64,000 bases of DNA from BPJO01 sp037189665 (GCA_037189665.1 JBBCIV010000070.1:1-64000), one strand, 5' to 3'. Counted from the stretch's first letter, positions 8,678 to 17,247 are shown. The notes: a model not told the origin generated them from the letters alone. Made by a program: numbers and translations.

Positions 8678-10717
8678 TTATTTCGCTACAGCAGTTGCCT
8701 TGGGCTTCACTTGGAAGTAGCCCATCATTTCCAGGTGAAGAGCGGAGCAGAACTCCGTGCAATAGAATGGAAATGTGCCGGCCTTGGTGGCCTTGAACTC
8801 AGTCTTGGCATACTCGCCAGGCTCAAGGCTTATGTTGATGTTGTAGCCGGCCACGCAGAAGCCGTGGGTGGCGTCGGGGGCCTGCTCCATGCTGGTCAGG
8901 TGGAAGACAACGGTGTCGCCTTCTTCGACCTCGATGTTCTCCGGCGTGAAGTGGCTGCGGACGACCGTCATGTAGACGTGCACTTTTCCGTCCGCCTCTT
9001 TCACGACGCGCTCGTCGCCGGGCATCGGCGCCTTGGGATCCACCGCCATCGTATGCGGGTTGAATCCGATGTCGGGATAGACGTCCCACGGCTTGAGCTT
9101 GTCGGCCTTGATCATCTGGGCGTAGTGCGGCTCGCCATTGCCGATGGGCAGGTCGTAGATGACCGGCATCTTGTCGCCGCCCTGGCTGATATCGACGAGT
9201 TGGAAGTTTTGCGGCAGGAGAGGGCCGGTCTGGAAGAACCGATCGACCGACCACTTGTTCATGCCGATCATGTATTTGCCCTTGGGCGCGGCACTATCGC
9301 CTTCGGCGACCACCAGGTGTCCGATGTTGTATTGCATGGGTGCCTTGCCCATGACGGTCCACGGCTTCTGCCCGTGCTTGGCGAACTTTCCGCCGAGCGT
9401 CCAACGGCAGATCGCCGAATCGAGGAACAGCGATGTGTACGCATAACCCTGGTCGTCAAACTGCGTGTGTAGCGGGCCAAGGCCGACTTCGACCTGCTTT
9501 TCCATGCAGGCATCAAAGTCGAGGATCGGCACGCCGTAATCGTCTTTGCCCTTGATCTTGCCAGTCGCAATCGCGTCTTTGATCTTGGCGGTGGAGTAGA
9601 TGGTGACGTGCGGATCGAGCTTGCCGCTGACCACGATGTGCTCGCCATCCGGCGTGACATCCACGCCGTGCGGGCTCTTGGGTTCGGGAACAAAATAGAT
9701 CACGCCTTCCTGGATCATCGTGTCCAGCTTCAGCACCTTAAAACCGTTGATCACTTCCGCTTTTCCATCGGCGACCAGTTTCTCGGCCTTCTTCCAATCG
9801 ATGACGTGCAGGTAGTCCATGTCGCGCTGGCTGGCGGCCGCCTCGAGCGGCGGCTCGCCTTTTTCAATCATCCCTACCGCGGCCTCGGCGTTAAAACTGT
9901 TGCCGAAGAGCAACCCGTCGCTGGCAAGCTTGCCTGCATCAAACAAGTCCTGGTGGTATGGGGGCAGTTCCAACGCAAAACTTTTGTCCTTATCGATGCG
10001 CCCCTTATCCTTGTCGAACTTCCAAAGCGTACACATGCCGCGATACTGCTCCTTGAACTTTTCGATCGGCACGTACTGATTGCCCAGCGGGTTGGCATAC
10101 TGTCCGCCTTCGATCACGTATTCGGTATTGGGCGTGACAAAACCGCAGCCGTGGTTGGACATGGTGATGGGGTTTTTCAGGATCTGCTTGGTCTCAAAAT
10201 CGCGCAGATCGATCACCGCAATTCGGGCGTTGGCTTTATCGCCGACGAACAGAAACTTGCCGTCGTATTCGCCGTTAGCTTCGCTGAGCGCGGGGTGGTG
10301 AGTGTCGCCCCAGCGGATCGGATGGCTTTCATCCAGATCGCCTTCCTTGAGCACGTCGTTCCCCACGCCGTAACCGAATCCCTGCCACGGTTCGGGCGTG
10401 AAGACGGCGATCGTGCGCAGTTGCCGCATCGACGGCACGCCGATGACGAAAATCTGCCCGCTATGGCCGCCCGAGGCGAACGTGATGTACTCGTCGTGTT
10501 TACCGCTGGGGGTAAACGTCTTGGCGGCGGCGATCAAGTCGTCTACGTTCAGACCTCGCTCGGCGGCGATCTTCTGAAGTTCGCTGACCTGTCCGCCAGA
10601 GAGCTCAACTTTGTTCTGCGCCGATGAGACCGACACCAGCGCCGCCGAAGCCGCGGCCACGATCGCGAAGCGGGCGATTGGCTTGCGGACGCACGCACAT
10701 AGAATTTGGCACCACAT
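8678..10717 (-). CDS. nosZ: Nitrous oxide reductase NosZ, Sec-dependent (clade II) type
   Basis: I place the start at 10717 because AAGGAG lies eight bases upstream; the longer frame to 10804 would run into the cytochrome gene. The 679-residue product reduces N2O to N2 in the periplasm. Its signal peptide (RKPIARFAIVAAASAALVSVSSA) has no twin-arginine motif, which marks the clade II, Sec-exported form. The beta-propeller shows CuZ histidine segments DTHHPALSE, MSNHGCGF, SPHGVDVTPDG and GPLHTQFDDQGYAYTS. The CuA site is intact in the C-terminal cupredoxin: His618, Cys653, Cys657, His661 and Met664 (CTEFCSALHLEM). The upstream cytochrome c is the probable electron donor and the downstream genes are its assembly factors. 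Confidence 0.96.
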   Translation of the reverse strand: MWCQILCACVRKPIARFAIVAAASAALVSVSSAQNKVELSGGQVSELQKIAAERGLNVDDLIAAAKTFTPSGKHDEYITFASGGHSGQIFVIGVPSMRQLRTIAVFTPEPWQGFGYGVGNDVLKEGDLDESHPIRWGDTHHPALSEANGEYDGKFLFVGDKANARIAVIDLRDFETKQILKNPITMSNHGCGFVTPNTEYVIEGGQYANPLGNQYVPIEKFKEQYRGMCTLWKFDKDKGRIDKDKSFALELPPYHQDLFDAGKLASDGLLFGNSFNAEAAVGMIEKGEPPLEAAASQRDMDYLHVIDWKKAEKLVADGKAEVINGFKVLKLDTMIQEGVIYFVPEPKSPHGVDVTPDGEHIVVSGKLDPHVTIYSTAKIKDAIATGKIKGKDDYGVPILDFDACMEKQVEVGLGPLHTQFDDQGYAYTSLFLDSAICRWTLGGKFAKHGQKPWTVMGKAPMQYNIGHLVVAEGDSAAPKGKYMIGMNKWSVDRFFQTGPLLPQNFQLVDISQGGDKMPVIYDLPIGNGEPHYAQMIKADKLKPWDVYPDIGFNPHTMAVDPKAPMPGDERVVKEADGKVHVYMTVVRSHFTPENIEVEEGDTVVFHLTSMEQAPDATHGFCVAGYNINISLEPGEYAKTEFKATKAGTFPFYCTEFCSALHLEMMGYFQVKPKATAVAK

Positions 10718-10751
10718 GGTGATGCTCCTTTTTGCTGGAAAACGCAGGCCA

Positions 10752-11756
10752 CTATTTCGCGTCCGCCGCCGCCTGCTGGAGCGATCGGAGGTAGACGATG
10801 ACATCTTGAATCTGGTTATCTTTGAGTGCCGGGTTGCCGCCTTTGGCGGGCATTGCGAGGTTCATCTTGCTGTCAGGTTCGCCGGGCTGGCGCCCCCTCT
10901 TGATGAACGCGATCAACTCGTCATCCGACTTGGACTTGATGAAATCGCTGTGAATCAGGTCAGCCCCTACCTTGGGCACGCCCGTCGCGTTTTTCCCATG
11001 ACACGCCAGACACGACATGTAAACCCGTTTGCCACGCTTGATCGCCTCTGGATCCAACAGTGCCGGCTGAGCATCCGGCGAAACGGCGGCGAGCGAAGCA
11101 GTGGGAGAACTGGCAGAGGCCGCTGGTGTCGTCGGCGTTTGCGTAACGGCCACGGGGGCCGGATCATCGTCCAGTACCGAGACGGTTACTTCAGGCAATT
11201 CACCGCTGACCCGGCGCGGGTCTTGAAGCGATCGCAAGTAATTGACGATGTCGTCCACATGTGCGTCGGTGTAGTCAGCCCGTCCGCCGCGCGCAGGCTT
11301 TGGAAGTTTGGTGGTGTTCTGTCGATCCGAGATATCACGGCCGGAGATGATGACGCGGGCGAGGTCGCCGTCTGACGCCCTTTTGCTGAAACTGCCGTTG
11401 ACCAGATCCTTTCCGATGTTCGGAACACCCCGGGCCTCCGGGCCGTGACACGCAATGCAGGCGGCCTGATAAAGACGCTTACCTCGCGCAACGACGTGAA
11501 GATCCAGCGCCGGCCCAGGCGGGCCGAGTCTCGCAAGTCGCTCAGCTTCGGCATGCCGGGCTGCTTCGGCGGCAATGCGCGCGTCGCGGACCGGATCAGG
11601 TGACAACCGCACATTGGCGACCCACATCACCCACCACCCCAGCACGATGGCGACCACCCCTACCAACGTCACCCCGCCCCCCACGCCCATCGCTTTTAAT
11701 TCGTGATACGGCCTACGGCGTGAATCCAAAATGTGCTTCCCTGCTGGACCGTTCAT
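10752..11756 (-). CDS. Membrane-anchored diheme cytochrome c, first gene of the nos operon
   Basis: A 334-residue protein with one N-terminal membrane helix (about residues 25-47) and two class I cytochrome c domains. CIACH at residues 100-104 and CLACH at 249-253 bind the two hemes. The domains are joined by an Ala/Pro/Ser-rich linker (about 198-232). The usual distal ligand appears as LAMPAKGG in domain 2, but the matching site of domain 1 reads LPKPARGG, with Lys where the Met should be. The gene starts the nos operon and probably carries electrons from the quinol/bc1 side to NosZ, like NosC proteins of clade II clusters. It is 34 bp from nosZ. Confidence 0.85.
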   Translation of the reverse strand: MNGPAGKHILDSRRRPYHELKAMGVGGGVTLVGVVAIVLGWWVMWVANVRLSPDPVRDARIAAEAARHAEAERLARLGPPGPALDLHVVARGKRLYQAACIACHGPEARGVPNIGKDLVNGSFSKRASDGDLARVIISGRDISDRQNTTKLPKPARGGRADYTDAHVDDIVNYLRSLQDPRRVSGELPEVTVSVLDDDPAPVAVTQTPTTPAASASSPTASLAAVSPDAQPALLDPEAIKRGKRVYMSCLACHGKNATGVPKVGADLIHSDFIKSKSDDELIAFIKRGRQPGEPDSKMNLAMPAKGGNPALKDNQIQDVIVYLRSLQQAAADAK

Positions 11757-11791
11757 AACGATTCCCGAAAAAGGATTTATTTATCCGCCAT

Positions 11792-11815
11792 AATATAGAT
11801 ATTGATATCCATCTT
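11792..11815 (-). promoter_or_regulatory. Candidate NsrR/Rrf2-type operator upstream of the nos operon
   Basis: Two 11-base half-sites, AATATAGATAT and ATATCCATCTT, face each other across TG and match as inverted repeats at 9 of 11 positions. On the minus strand the first half reads AAGATGGATAT, which agrees at 9 of 11 positions with the published NsrR half-site AAGATGyATTT; the spacer is 2 rather than 1. It lies 36-59 bp before the start codon of the first nos gene, and an Rrf2 gene sits within the operon. The site assignment is an inference from the motif. Confidence 0.4.
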
Positions 11816-11841
11816 TACGAGATGGCAAATCGTCACACCAG

Positions 11842-11858
11842 GATCAACGACGTTGATC
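11842..11858. promoter_or_regulatory. Perfect 17-bp palindrome upstream of the nos operon
   Basis: GATCAACGACGTTGATC is an exact inverted repeat of eight bases around a central A, 86-102 bp before the nos cytochrome start. The order of half-sites (ATCAA then TTGAT) is everted relative to an FNR/DNR box (TTGAT-N4-ATCAA), so it is not a normal FNR site. It is a good candidate for binding by another dimeric regulator. Confidence 0.4.
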
Positions 11859-12143
11859 TCACGATCGCCCGACCGCGGTGTGACTAAGGTGAGCACCGCG
11901 ATCTGCTTGAAAGAGAATCCCCAGGCCAAGCGATCGGCGCCGAACAACTAATTAATCAGAAAAACTGAATCGCTGGAGCAGGCCATCCATGTGAGGTTCG
12001 AGAACCTGCACCAGCACCCGGAGACAACCTTGGCGTTGGAGTACAAATGTGACGCGAAATTACGAAGGACCGCTTAGCGGCGCTAATCCACTCGGTTGCC
12101 AGGCGCCTTTGTGAATCTACATAAGGGATTTCCTTCAGCCGGC

Positions 12144-14915
12144 TTATACGAATGGGGCGCGGAAGCTATACACACCGGATTGCAGTTCGAATATGGCATC
12201 GGTGCTGTTTGGCGAACACGCCGTGACGCCCGTCGCCTTCGCGGCTGGTTTTCCCGATTCGGTTATTTGCGTTTTGTCCGATGTCGGCAGCAGCGCGGTT
12301 GCCGTCGTATTCGGCGGAACGGTCAGATCGTAGATGATCTGGTTTCCGTCGATGCGCCAGGCGCTGGTGACAAGGCCCCGATGCGTTTCAATACTTGCCT
12401 TCGCGTGCGTCAACGGACCGCCCTTCAAAGGATGAGGCGTGAAGCGAACACGAGCATAACCGGGCACGGAAGGGTCGATGGAGATGCCGGCGACGCGCTC
12501 GTACAGCCAGGCGCCGATCGCGCCATATGCGTAGTGATTGAACGAGTTCATACCGGCGTTCTGGAAGCCATGTTCAGGCGTCCAGCCGTCCCAGCGTTCC
12601 CAGATCGTCGTGGCGCCTTGAGTGACCGCGAATAACCAGCTCGGCCAGTCTTTCTGCATCAATAGACGATAGGCCATGTCCAATCGGCCATTGGCCGAAA
12701 GCACTTCCGCCAGGTAAGGCGACCCCACGAAACCGGTCGCGAGCCTGTCGCCGCGTTTTTCGATGTCCCTGGCGAGCCAGTCGAGCGCGGTTGCACGCGA
12801 TTTTTCATCGGGCAGCAGGTCGAAGTGCAACGCCAGGACGTACGACGTCTGCGTCGCGCCGGCGAGAAGCCCATCCGGCGTGACGAACCGCTTCTGAAAA
12901 GCCCTCCTGGTTTCGGCGGCGATGTTCTCGAAATGAACGGCGTCTTTCTCCTTCCCCAACGCCCGTGCGATCTGGGCCAGAAGCTTCGCGTCGTACACGA
13001 GGAACGCCGTGCCGATCAAGTCCGGCGGTGTCAGTCCCTTGATGTGATGCGGGCCGGCGTCCTGTGCCAGCCAGTCGCCATATCCCGCCCAGCCTTTCCA
13101 GTCCGGGTGCGTGCGAATGCCGTTGTACTCGCGGGCGATATTGTAAAGCTGGTTGACAAATCGGCTCATCGATTCGTAATGGCGTTCGACCAGCCGCACG
13201 TCGCCGTAGCAAAGCCACATCGTCCAGGGACAGATGACGCCCGCGTCGGCCCAGGCGGGACCGCCATCGCCGTATGCCGTATTGCCGAACGAATATCCGG
13301 GCAGATGGACTTTGGGAACGATGGCCGGGTAGTCCCCTTCCGGGCGTTGGGCATCGCGAAGGTCCTGCGTCCATTTGGCGAAAAATCCGTTCACGTCGTA
13401 GTTGAACGCCGCCGTCCGGATGAAGACCTGCGCGTCGCCCGTCCAGCCGAGGCGTTCGTTGCGCTGCGGGCAGTCGGTCGGCACGTCGATGCTGTTGCCG
13501 CGCCAGCCCCACTGGATGTTCCGCTGCAACTGGTTCACCGTTTCGTCCGAGCACTCGAACGACCCGGCCGATTCGTAATTGGAGTGGACGACGATGGCCT
13601 CCACGTCATCGGCCGACAGTTCCGCCGACGCGCTTTCGATCTCCACGAAACGAAAGCCGTGAAAGACAAACTGTGGGTCAAAAACCTCGACGGCCTCGCC
13701 GCGCGGCGTGTAAACGTCCATCTGCTTGGCGCTACGGAGATTAGCGGTGTAAAGCGAACCGGAGGACAGCTTGTCGAGCACCTCGGCATGCCGGAGACGG
13801 ATCGGTTCACCCGCCCTGGCGCCGCGGATCGTCAACCGCACGTGGCCGACAAGGTTCTGCCCGAAATCGACCAGGTGACGATGCCGCAGTATGCCTCCCA
13901 GTGGTGTAATGAGAACAGGTTTGAGAACCTGCGTCTCACGCACGGTCGGCCCGGGCGTGGCGACGAGCGCGATGCCGGTATCCTCAAAAATCGTAACGGG
14001 CGGCCAGCGATGGTCGTCGAAGCCGGTCACGTTCCATCCGCGCTGCGCGTGGCGGGCATCCACATGCTGCCCCATCATGAGGTCGGCCGAGATGATCTCA
14101 CCGGTCGACGTTTTCCATGATTCATCAGTAGCGACAGCCTGGGTCGATCCGTCATCAAACGTAATCGCTAATTGCACTAGCAGCTTTGGCTGCTCGCCGT
14201 AATATTGCCGCCGGTCGAGGTTGCCCTGATACCCGCAATACCATCCGTCGGCGATCCACGCGCCGGCGACATTCTCACCAGATTGAAGCAGTTCGGTCAC
14301 GTCATACGCCTGATACTGCGCGCGAATGCGGTAGTCCGTCCACCCGGGCGTGAAGATGTCGTTGCCGACACGCCGCCCGTTGATGTGAAACTCGTAGAAT
14401 CCAAGGGCGGTCGCGTACAGACGGGCGGATATGATTCGCTTGTCTTGTGCGATCGAAAACGCCTTGCGCACCATCGAAGGCGGCGCTTCCTGGTGCGTGC
14501 CGCCGGTGATCGACGAGCCAATCCATTGGCCTTTCCATTCGGCGCGATCGAGGAGACCCATCTCCCAGAACGATGTCTTCGATGGCGCGGTGGGCCTGGC
14601 GTCCTGATCCCATATGCGAACGTTCCAGTAAACCCGCTGGCTCGACTTCAGCGGTTTGCCAGCGTAATCGATGAAAACCGTCCGATCTGACTCGATACGG
14701 CCGCTATCCCAGAGGTCACCGATGCCTTTCTCAAGCAAAACCTGCGATGACGCGACGAGGATTTGATACGCCGACTGCTTCAAACCGCGAGCCGATTCAT
14801 CAATGGCAGCGAGCTTCCAACTAAGCCGCGGGATGCGTTCGCCCACTCCGATCGGATCGGCCAGATACTCACAACGCAATGAATGAACGGTTAAGGATGT
14901 AGATTGGGTTGCCAT
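12144..14915 (-). CDS. Alpha-L-rhamnosidase, glycoside hydrolase family 78
   Basis: I set the start at 14915 (MATQSTSLTVHSLRCEYLADPIGV), which opens like other GH78 proteins; 923 residues. The domain order is an N-terminal beta-sandwich (about 1-125), the rhamnosidase-N domain (QWIGSSI onward), a linker domain, the (alpha/alpha)6 catalytic barrel and a C-terminal sandwich. Catalytic landmarks are DCPQRNERLGWTGDAQVF, GGPAWADAGVICPW and TTIWERWDGW, where the acidic residues cluster around the rhamnose site. There is no signal peptide, so it probably acts on imported oligosaccharides in the cytoplasm. It is the last gene of an operon with two Gfo/Idh/MocA dehydrogenases and starts 13 bp after the preceding stop codon. 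Confidence 0.9.
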   Translation of the reverse strand: MATQSTSLTVHSLRCEYLADPIGVGERIPRLSWKLAAIDESARGLKQSAYQILVASSQVLLEKGIGDLWDSGRIESDRTVFIDYAGKPLKSSQRVYWNVRIWDQDARPTAPSKTSFWEMGLLDRAEWKGQWIGSSITGGTHQEAPPSMVRKAFSIAQDKRIISARLYATALGFYEFHINGRRVGNDIFTPGWTDYRIRAQYQAYDVTELLQSGENVAGAWIADGWYCGYQGNLDRRQYYGEQPKLLVQLAITFDDGSTQAVATDESWKTSTGEIISADLMMGQHVDARHAQRGWNVTGFDDHRWPPVTIFEDTGIALVATPGPTVRETQVLKPVLITPLGGILRHRHLVDFGQNLVGHVRLTIRGARAGEPIRLRHAEVLDKLSSGSLYTANLRSAKQMDVYTPRGEAVEVFDPQFVFHGFRFVEIESASAELSADDVEAIVVHSNYESAGSFECSDETVNQLQRNIQWGWRGNSIDVPTDCPQRNERLGWTGDAQVFIRTAAFNYDVNGFFAKWTQDLRDAQRPEGDYPAIVPKVHLPGYSFGNTAYGDGGPAWADAGVICPWTMWLCYGDVRLVERHYESMSRFVNQLYNIAREYNGIRTHPDWKGWAGYGDWLAQDAGPHHIKGLTPPDLIGTAFLVYDAKLLAQIARALGKEKDAVHFENIAAETRRAFQKRFVTPDGLLAGATQTSYVLALHFDLLPDEKSRATALDWLARDIEKRGDRLATGFVGSPYLAEVLSANGRLDMAYRLLMQKDWPSWLFAVTQGATTIWERWDGWTPEHGFQNAGMNSFNHYAYGAIGAWLYERVAGISIDPSVPGYARVRFTPHPLKGGPLTHAKASIETHRGLVTSAWRIDGNQIIYDLTVPPNTTATALLPTSDKTQITESGKPAAKATGVTACSPNSTDAIFELQSGVYSFRAPFV

Positions 14916-14923
14916 ATCTATAA

Positions 14924-14938
14924 AACCCTTATAGGGTT
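14924..14938. promoter_or_regulatory. Inverted repeat over the GH78 translation start region
   Basis: AACCCT-TAT-AGGGTT is a perfect 6-bp inverted repeat located 9-23 bases before the GH78 start codon and overlapping the stop codon of the preceding gene. In RNA it could form a small hairpin at the ribosome-binding position. No better Shine-Dalgarno sequence is visible there, so it may limit or gate translation; this is inference. Confidence 0.3.
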
Positions 14939-15960
14939 GATTGAAGAGACAAGCCGGCAATGGCTTTCCGTTGAATCATCAGGCATTCATAAGTGGCTTG
15001 CAGGACATCGGTCGTCTTCAGCATGCCTTCACCTGAATCTGCTGTGATCTCCGCGAGAAACGCTTCCAGGCATGTGGATGGCTCGGAAGCATCCACGGGC
15101 AAGCTTTGGGAAACTGGCTCTTCCGATTTCGCCAGCATCAGATGACTGCTGTCGGCGCTGGCCTCAAGCACGCCATGCTCGCCGTGACAGGTGAAGCGCC
15201 AGTATTGTGGAACTGCATATCCACACCCATCGGGGGCGAGATAGGAGACGTCGGCCAGCAGACCACCGTCGTTATCCAACCGCAGCATGAACTGCGCCGC
15301 ATCCTGAAAATGTGGATACTCCTTCAACCGCGCGTTCCATGCGCGTGCGGCCACCACTTCGGCAACTTTCCGGCCAGTCATCCAGGGCACCAAGTCGATC
15401 CCATGAACAGCGATATCATTGATGGTTCCCCCATGCTTCCCCGGTTCAAAATACCAATGTGGTCGAGAACCAAGCAATAAGGGATGTTGCGCCGAGAAAC
15501 TGATTGTATGAACTTCACCAATCGCCCCTTCGCGGATTAATCGCCGCATCGCCCTGAAAGCGCCACTGCCGCGCAGATCCAACAAACAGCCGACCTTCAG
15601 ATTTCCGCCAGTTGCAAGTTCCTGAATCCGCCTCCATTCCGCCAGATCGGTACACAACGGTTTATCGCAGATCACATGCTTGCCCGCCTGCAAAGCCTGG
15701 ATCACCAGCGACCCGCGCCGGCCGTAATAGTCGCCGACGGCCACGGCATCGCAGGGCACGGATGCAAGCACCGCCGCGATATCGGTATGCGTCAGTTCAA
15801 CCGTTCCGGAACGCGCCAGTTCCTGTGCCCGCCGAGGGTCTTCTTCACACGCGGCCACGATCCGAACGGCTGGATGTCGTTGTGCCATCTGATACAGCCC
15901 CAGGACGTGATTGTGCTGAAAGCCGAGGAACGCCAGCCGAAGAGGGATTTGTTCAGACAT
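14929..15960 (-). CDS. Gfo/Idh/MocA-family oxidoreductase
   Basis: A 343-residue NAD(P)-dependent sugar dehydrogenase-like protein. The N-terminal Rossmann domain starts LRLAFLGFQHNHVLGLYQMA, a loose form of the GxGxxG motif with GFQHNH in place of the usual glycines, so nucleotide binding could be atypical. The EKP motif appears as CDKP (HVICDKPLCTD). The C-terminal alpha/beta domain carries GGTINDIAVHGIDLVPWMTG, with the usual D-x-x-x-H pair. The start overlaps the upstream paralogue by eight bases. The family oxidises or epimerises sugars, inositols and their derivatives; the substrate cannot be read from the sequence, but the adjacent rhamnosidase suggests a rhamnose-containing substrate. 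Confidence 0.85.
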   Translation of the reverse strand: MSEQIPLRLAFLGFQHNHVLGLYQMAQRHPAVRIVAACEEDPRRAQELARSGTVELTHTDIAAVLASVPCDAVAVGDYYGRRGSLVIQALQAGKHVICDKPLCTDLAEWRRIQELATGGNLKVGCLLDLRGSGAFRAMRRLIREGAIGEVHTISFSAQHPLLLGSRPHWYFEPGKHGGTINDIAVHGIDLVPWMTGRKVAEVVAARAWNARLKEYPHFQDAAQFMLRLDNDGGLLADVSYLAPDGCGYAVPQYWRFTCHGEHGVLEASADSSHLMLAKSEEPVSQSLPVDASEPSTCLEAFLAEITADSGEGMLKTTDVLQATYECLMIQRKAIAGLSLQSTL

Positions 15961-17041
15961 TGTGATTCACTCCGTCTTCGTATCGCATGGGCAAGGGATT
16001 CTGTTCGTGACATTGCTGAATCACCGCGATCTGCCGTCGGACCTGCTCCAGTTTTACTTGTGACGAAGTCCCGCGCACCAGGACGTTATATGCGTCGTCG
16101 TAAATTCCCTGAGAAATCTGCTGAAAATTATCCGCCGTCGAATTGTTCGCCCACGATTCCTCGACCCACGGCAACGATTCGCCGTTGTACGCGCGCTGAT
16201 CCGACCAGCCGGAAGCGGGCTTGTGCGTGGGCGCTTTGGCTGGATCGAAATAGCGCCACTTAAGATTCTGAAAATCCCCCGTCAATCCCCCCCGTGTGCA
16301 GGAAAGGTTGTAAATCTCCCCCTGCGGATACGCCATGAACGAGCTGACAATCACCTCGATCAATGGAGCGTTTTCACCGTAAAGGGAGACGGCGGCGAAA
16401 TCTTCAGCATCACCGAAGGGGTTATGACAGGTCAGACGGCTGAAGACCTGCGGCGTCCGATCGCCAAACAGGACGATGGCCTGATCCAGTGGATGCGGCG
16501 CGGTGTTGTTGAGATTGCCGCCGGCATGGCGCTGACTGGCCTGCCAGTCCCAGCGGCGGGCGAAGCCACTATACTTGATGCGCGCGTGGACAAGCGTTCC
16601 AAGTTTACCTGACGCCAAAACGGCTATGATTTTTTGAAATGCCGGCTGAAATCTGGAATTTTGAAATGCCAGTAGATGTCGCTCATGGTGTTTGGCAGTG
16701 TCAACCATCGCGTCAAAATCCTTCAGGGTCAGCGCAAAAGGCTTTTCCGAAAGAACGTGATACCCCGCCTTCAACGCTGCGATCGTACCGGCTGCGTGAA
16801 GATGACTCGGCAACGCGTTGACGACCAGATCCGCTTTCAATTCCTTGTCGCTCAGCAGTTCCTGATAATCACCGTATGCCCTTGCTCCCTGTTCCGCAAC
16901 TGCCTCATGGCGCTCCGGCAGAAGGTCGGCGACGGCCACAATCCTGTATTGTTCCCGGGCCTCGCGAAGCCAACGCACATGAATGCCGTATCCGCTTCGC
17001 CCCTGACCCAATATCGCAACCTGTATGATTTTTTCGCTCAT
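15953..17041 (-). CDS. Gfo/Idh/MocA-family oxidoreductase
   Basis: A 362-residue protein with an N-terminal Rossmann fold (VAILGQGRSGYGIHVRWL; GxGxxG relaxed) and a clear EKP motif in HVLSEKPFALTLKDFD. The C-terminal domain has the conserved tract AGGNLNNTAPHPLDQAIVLFG, where the Asn/His pair occupies the catalytic Lys-Asp-His region of the family. It is the promoter-proximal gene of the unit 17041-12144 and overlaps the next paralogue by eight bases. The two dehydrogenases are only weakly alike and probably act on different intermediates. The upstream 206-bp gap holds two hairpins. Confidence 0.87.
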   Translation of the reverse strand: MSEKIIQVAILGQGRSGYGIHVRWLREAREQYRIVAVADLLPERHEAVAEQGARAYGDYQELLSDKELKADLVVNALPSHLHAAGTIAALKAGYHVLSEKPFALTLKDFDAMVDTAKHHERHLLAFQNSRFQPAFQKIIAVLASGKLGTLVHARIKYSGFARRWDWQASQRHAGGNLNNTAPHPLDQAIVLFGDRTPQVFSRLTCHNPFGDAEDFAAVSLYGENAPLIEVIVSSFMAYPQGEIYNLSCTRGGLTGDFQNLKWRYFDPAKAPTHKPASGWSDQRAYNGESLPWVEESWANNSTADNFQQISQGIYDDAYNVLVRGTSSQVKLEQVRRQIAVIQQCHEQNPLPMRYEDGVNHNV

Positions 17042-17112
17042 GAGATTATGAATGAGTTAAGACCGATTGAGTCCGTCGAGCAGATCATGCAATAACGGCG
17101 GGCTTCCAGTCA

Positions 17113-17157
17113 GGACGTAAGAAACGTCCATCCATGCCGACCGGATCGGTGAGGCAT
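17113..17157. other. Two adjacent stem-loops upstream of the Gfo/Idh pair
   Basis: GGACGT-AAGAA-ACGTCC at 17113-17129 is followed by a second hairpin at 17134-17157 with outer stem ATGCC/GGCAT and inner stem ACCG-GAT-CGGT. They lie between the SGNH stop codon (17248) and the dehydrogenase start (17041), 72-116 bp before the latter. They could end the upstream transcript or form a 5' leader structure; neither is followed by a clear U-tract. Confidence 0.35.
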
Positions 17158-17247
17158 CACACTGCAACAAATGGACGGTTAGTGATATACGACGATTTGA
17201 CATAATGAGGGTTGACTTTGGACAAGGGACCGGCGGCGCTCGTCAAA

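Larger units (their letters stand above)
11757..12143 (-). promoter_or_regulatory. nos operon leader and promoter region (387 bp)
   Basis: No gene is visible in this stretch between the GH78 stop codon and the nos cytochrome start. It must contain the nos promoter and the end of the GH78 transcript. The half nearest the nos genes is AT-rich and crowded with dyads: GGAT-N6-ATCC (11773-11786), GATAT-TG-ATATC (11798-11809), CCATCT-N5-AGATGG (11809-11825) and a perfect 17-bp palindrome (11842-11858). A possible stem CGCGGTG/CACCGCG lies at 11874-11900, and an 11-bp palindrome CCGCTTAGCGG at 12070-12080. I could not place -35 and -10 boxes with confidence. Confidence 0.6.

Noticed and set aside
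9608..10627. Long open frame antisense to nosZ
   Set aside because: No family motif; nosZ on the opposite strand has all its copper ligands.
10718..10804. Upstream extension of nosZ to 10804
   Set aside because: It runs into the cytochrome gene, removes the signal peptide from the N-terminus, and ignores AAGGAG at the inner start.
11842..11858. FNR/DNR box upstream of nos
   Set aside because: The half-sites are in the reverse order (ATCAA then TTGAT), so it is not an FNR box even though it is a perfect palindrome.
12825..14120. Long open frame antisense to the GH78 gene
   Set aside because: Shadow of a high-GC coding region; no recognisable domain.
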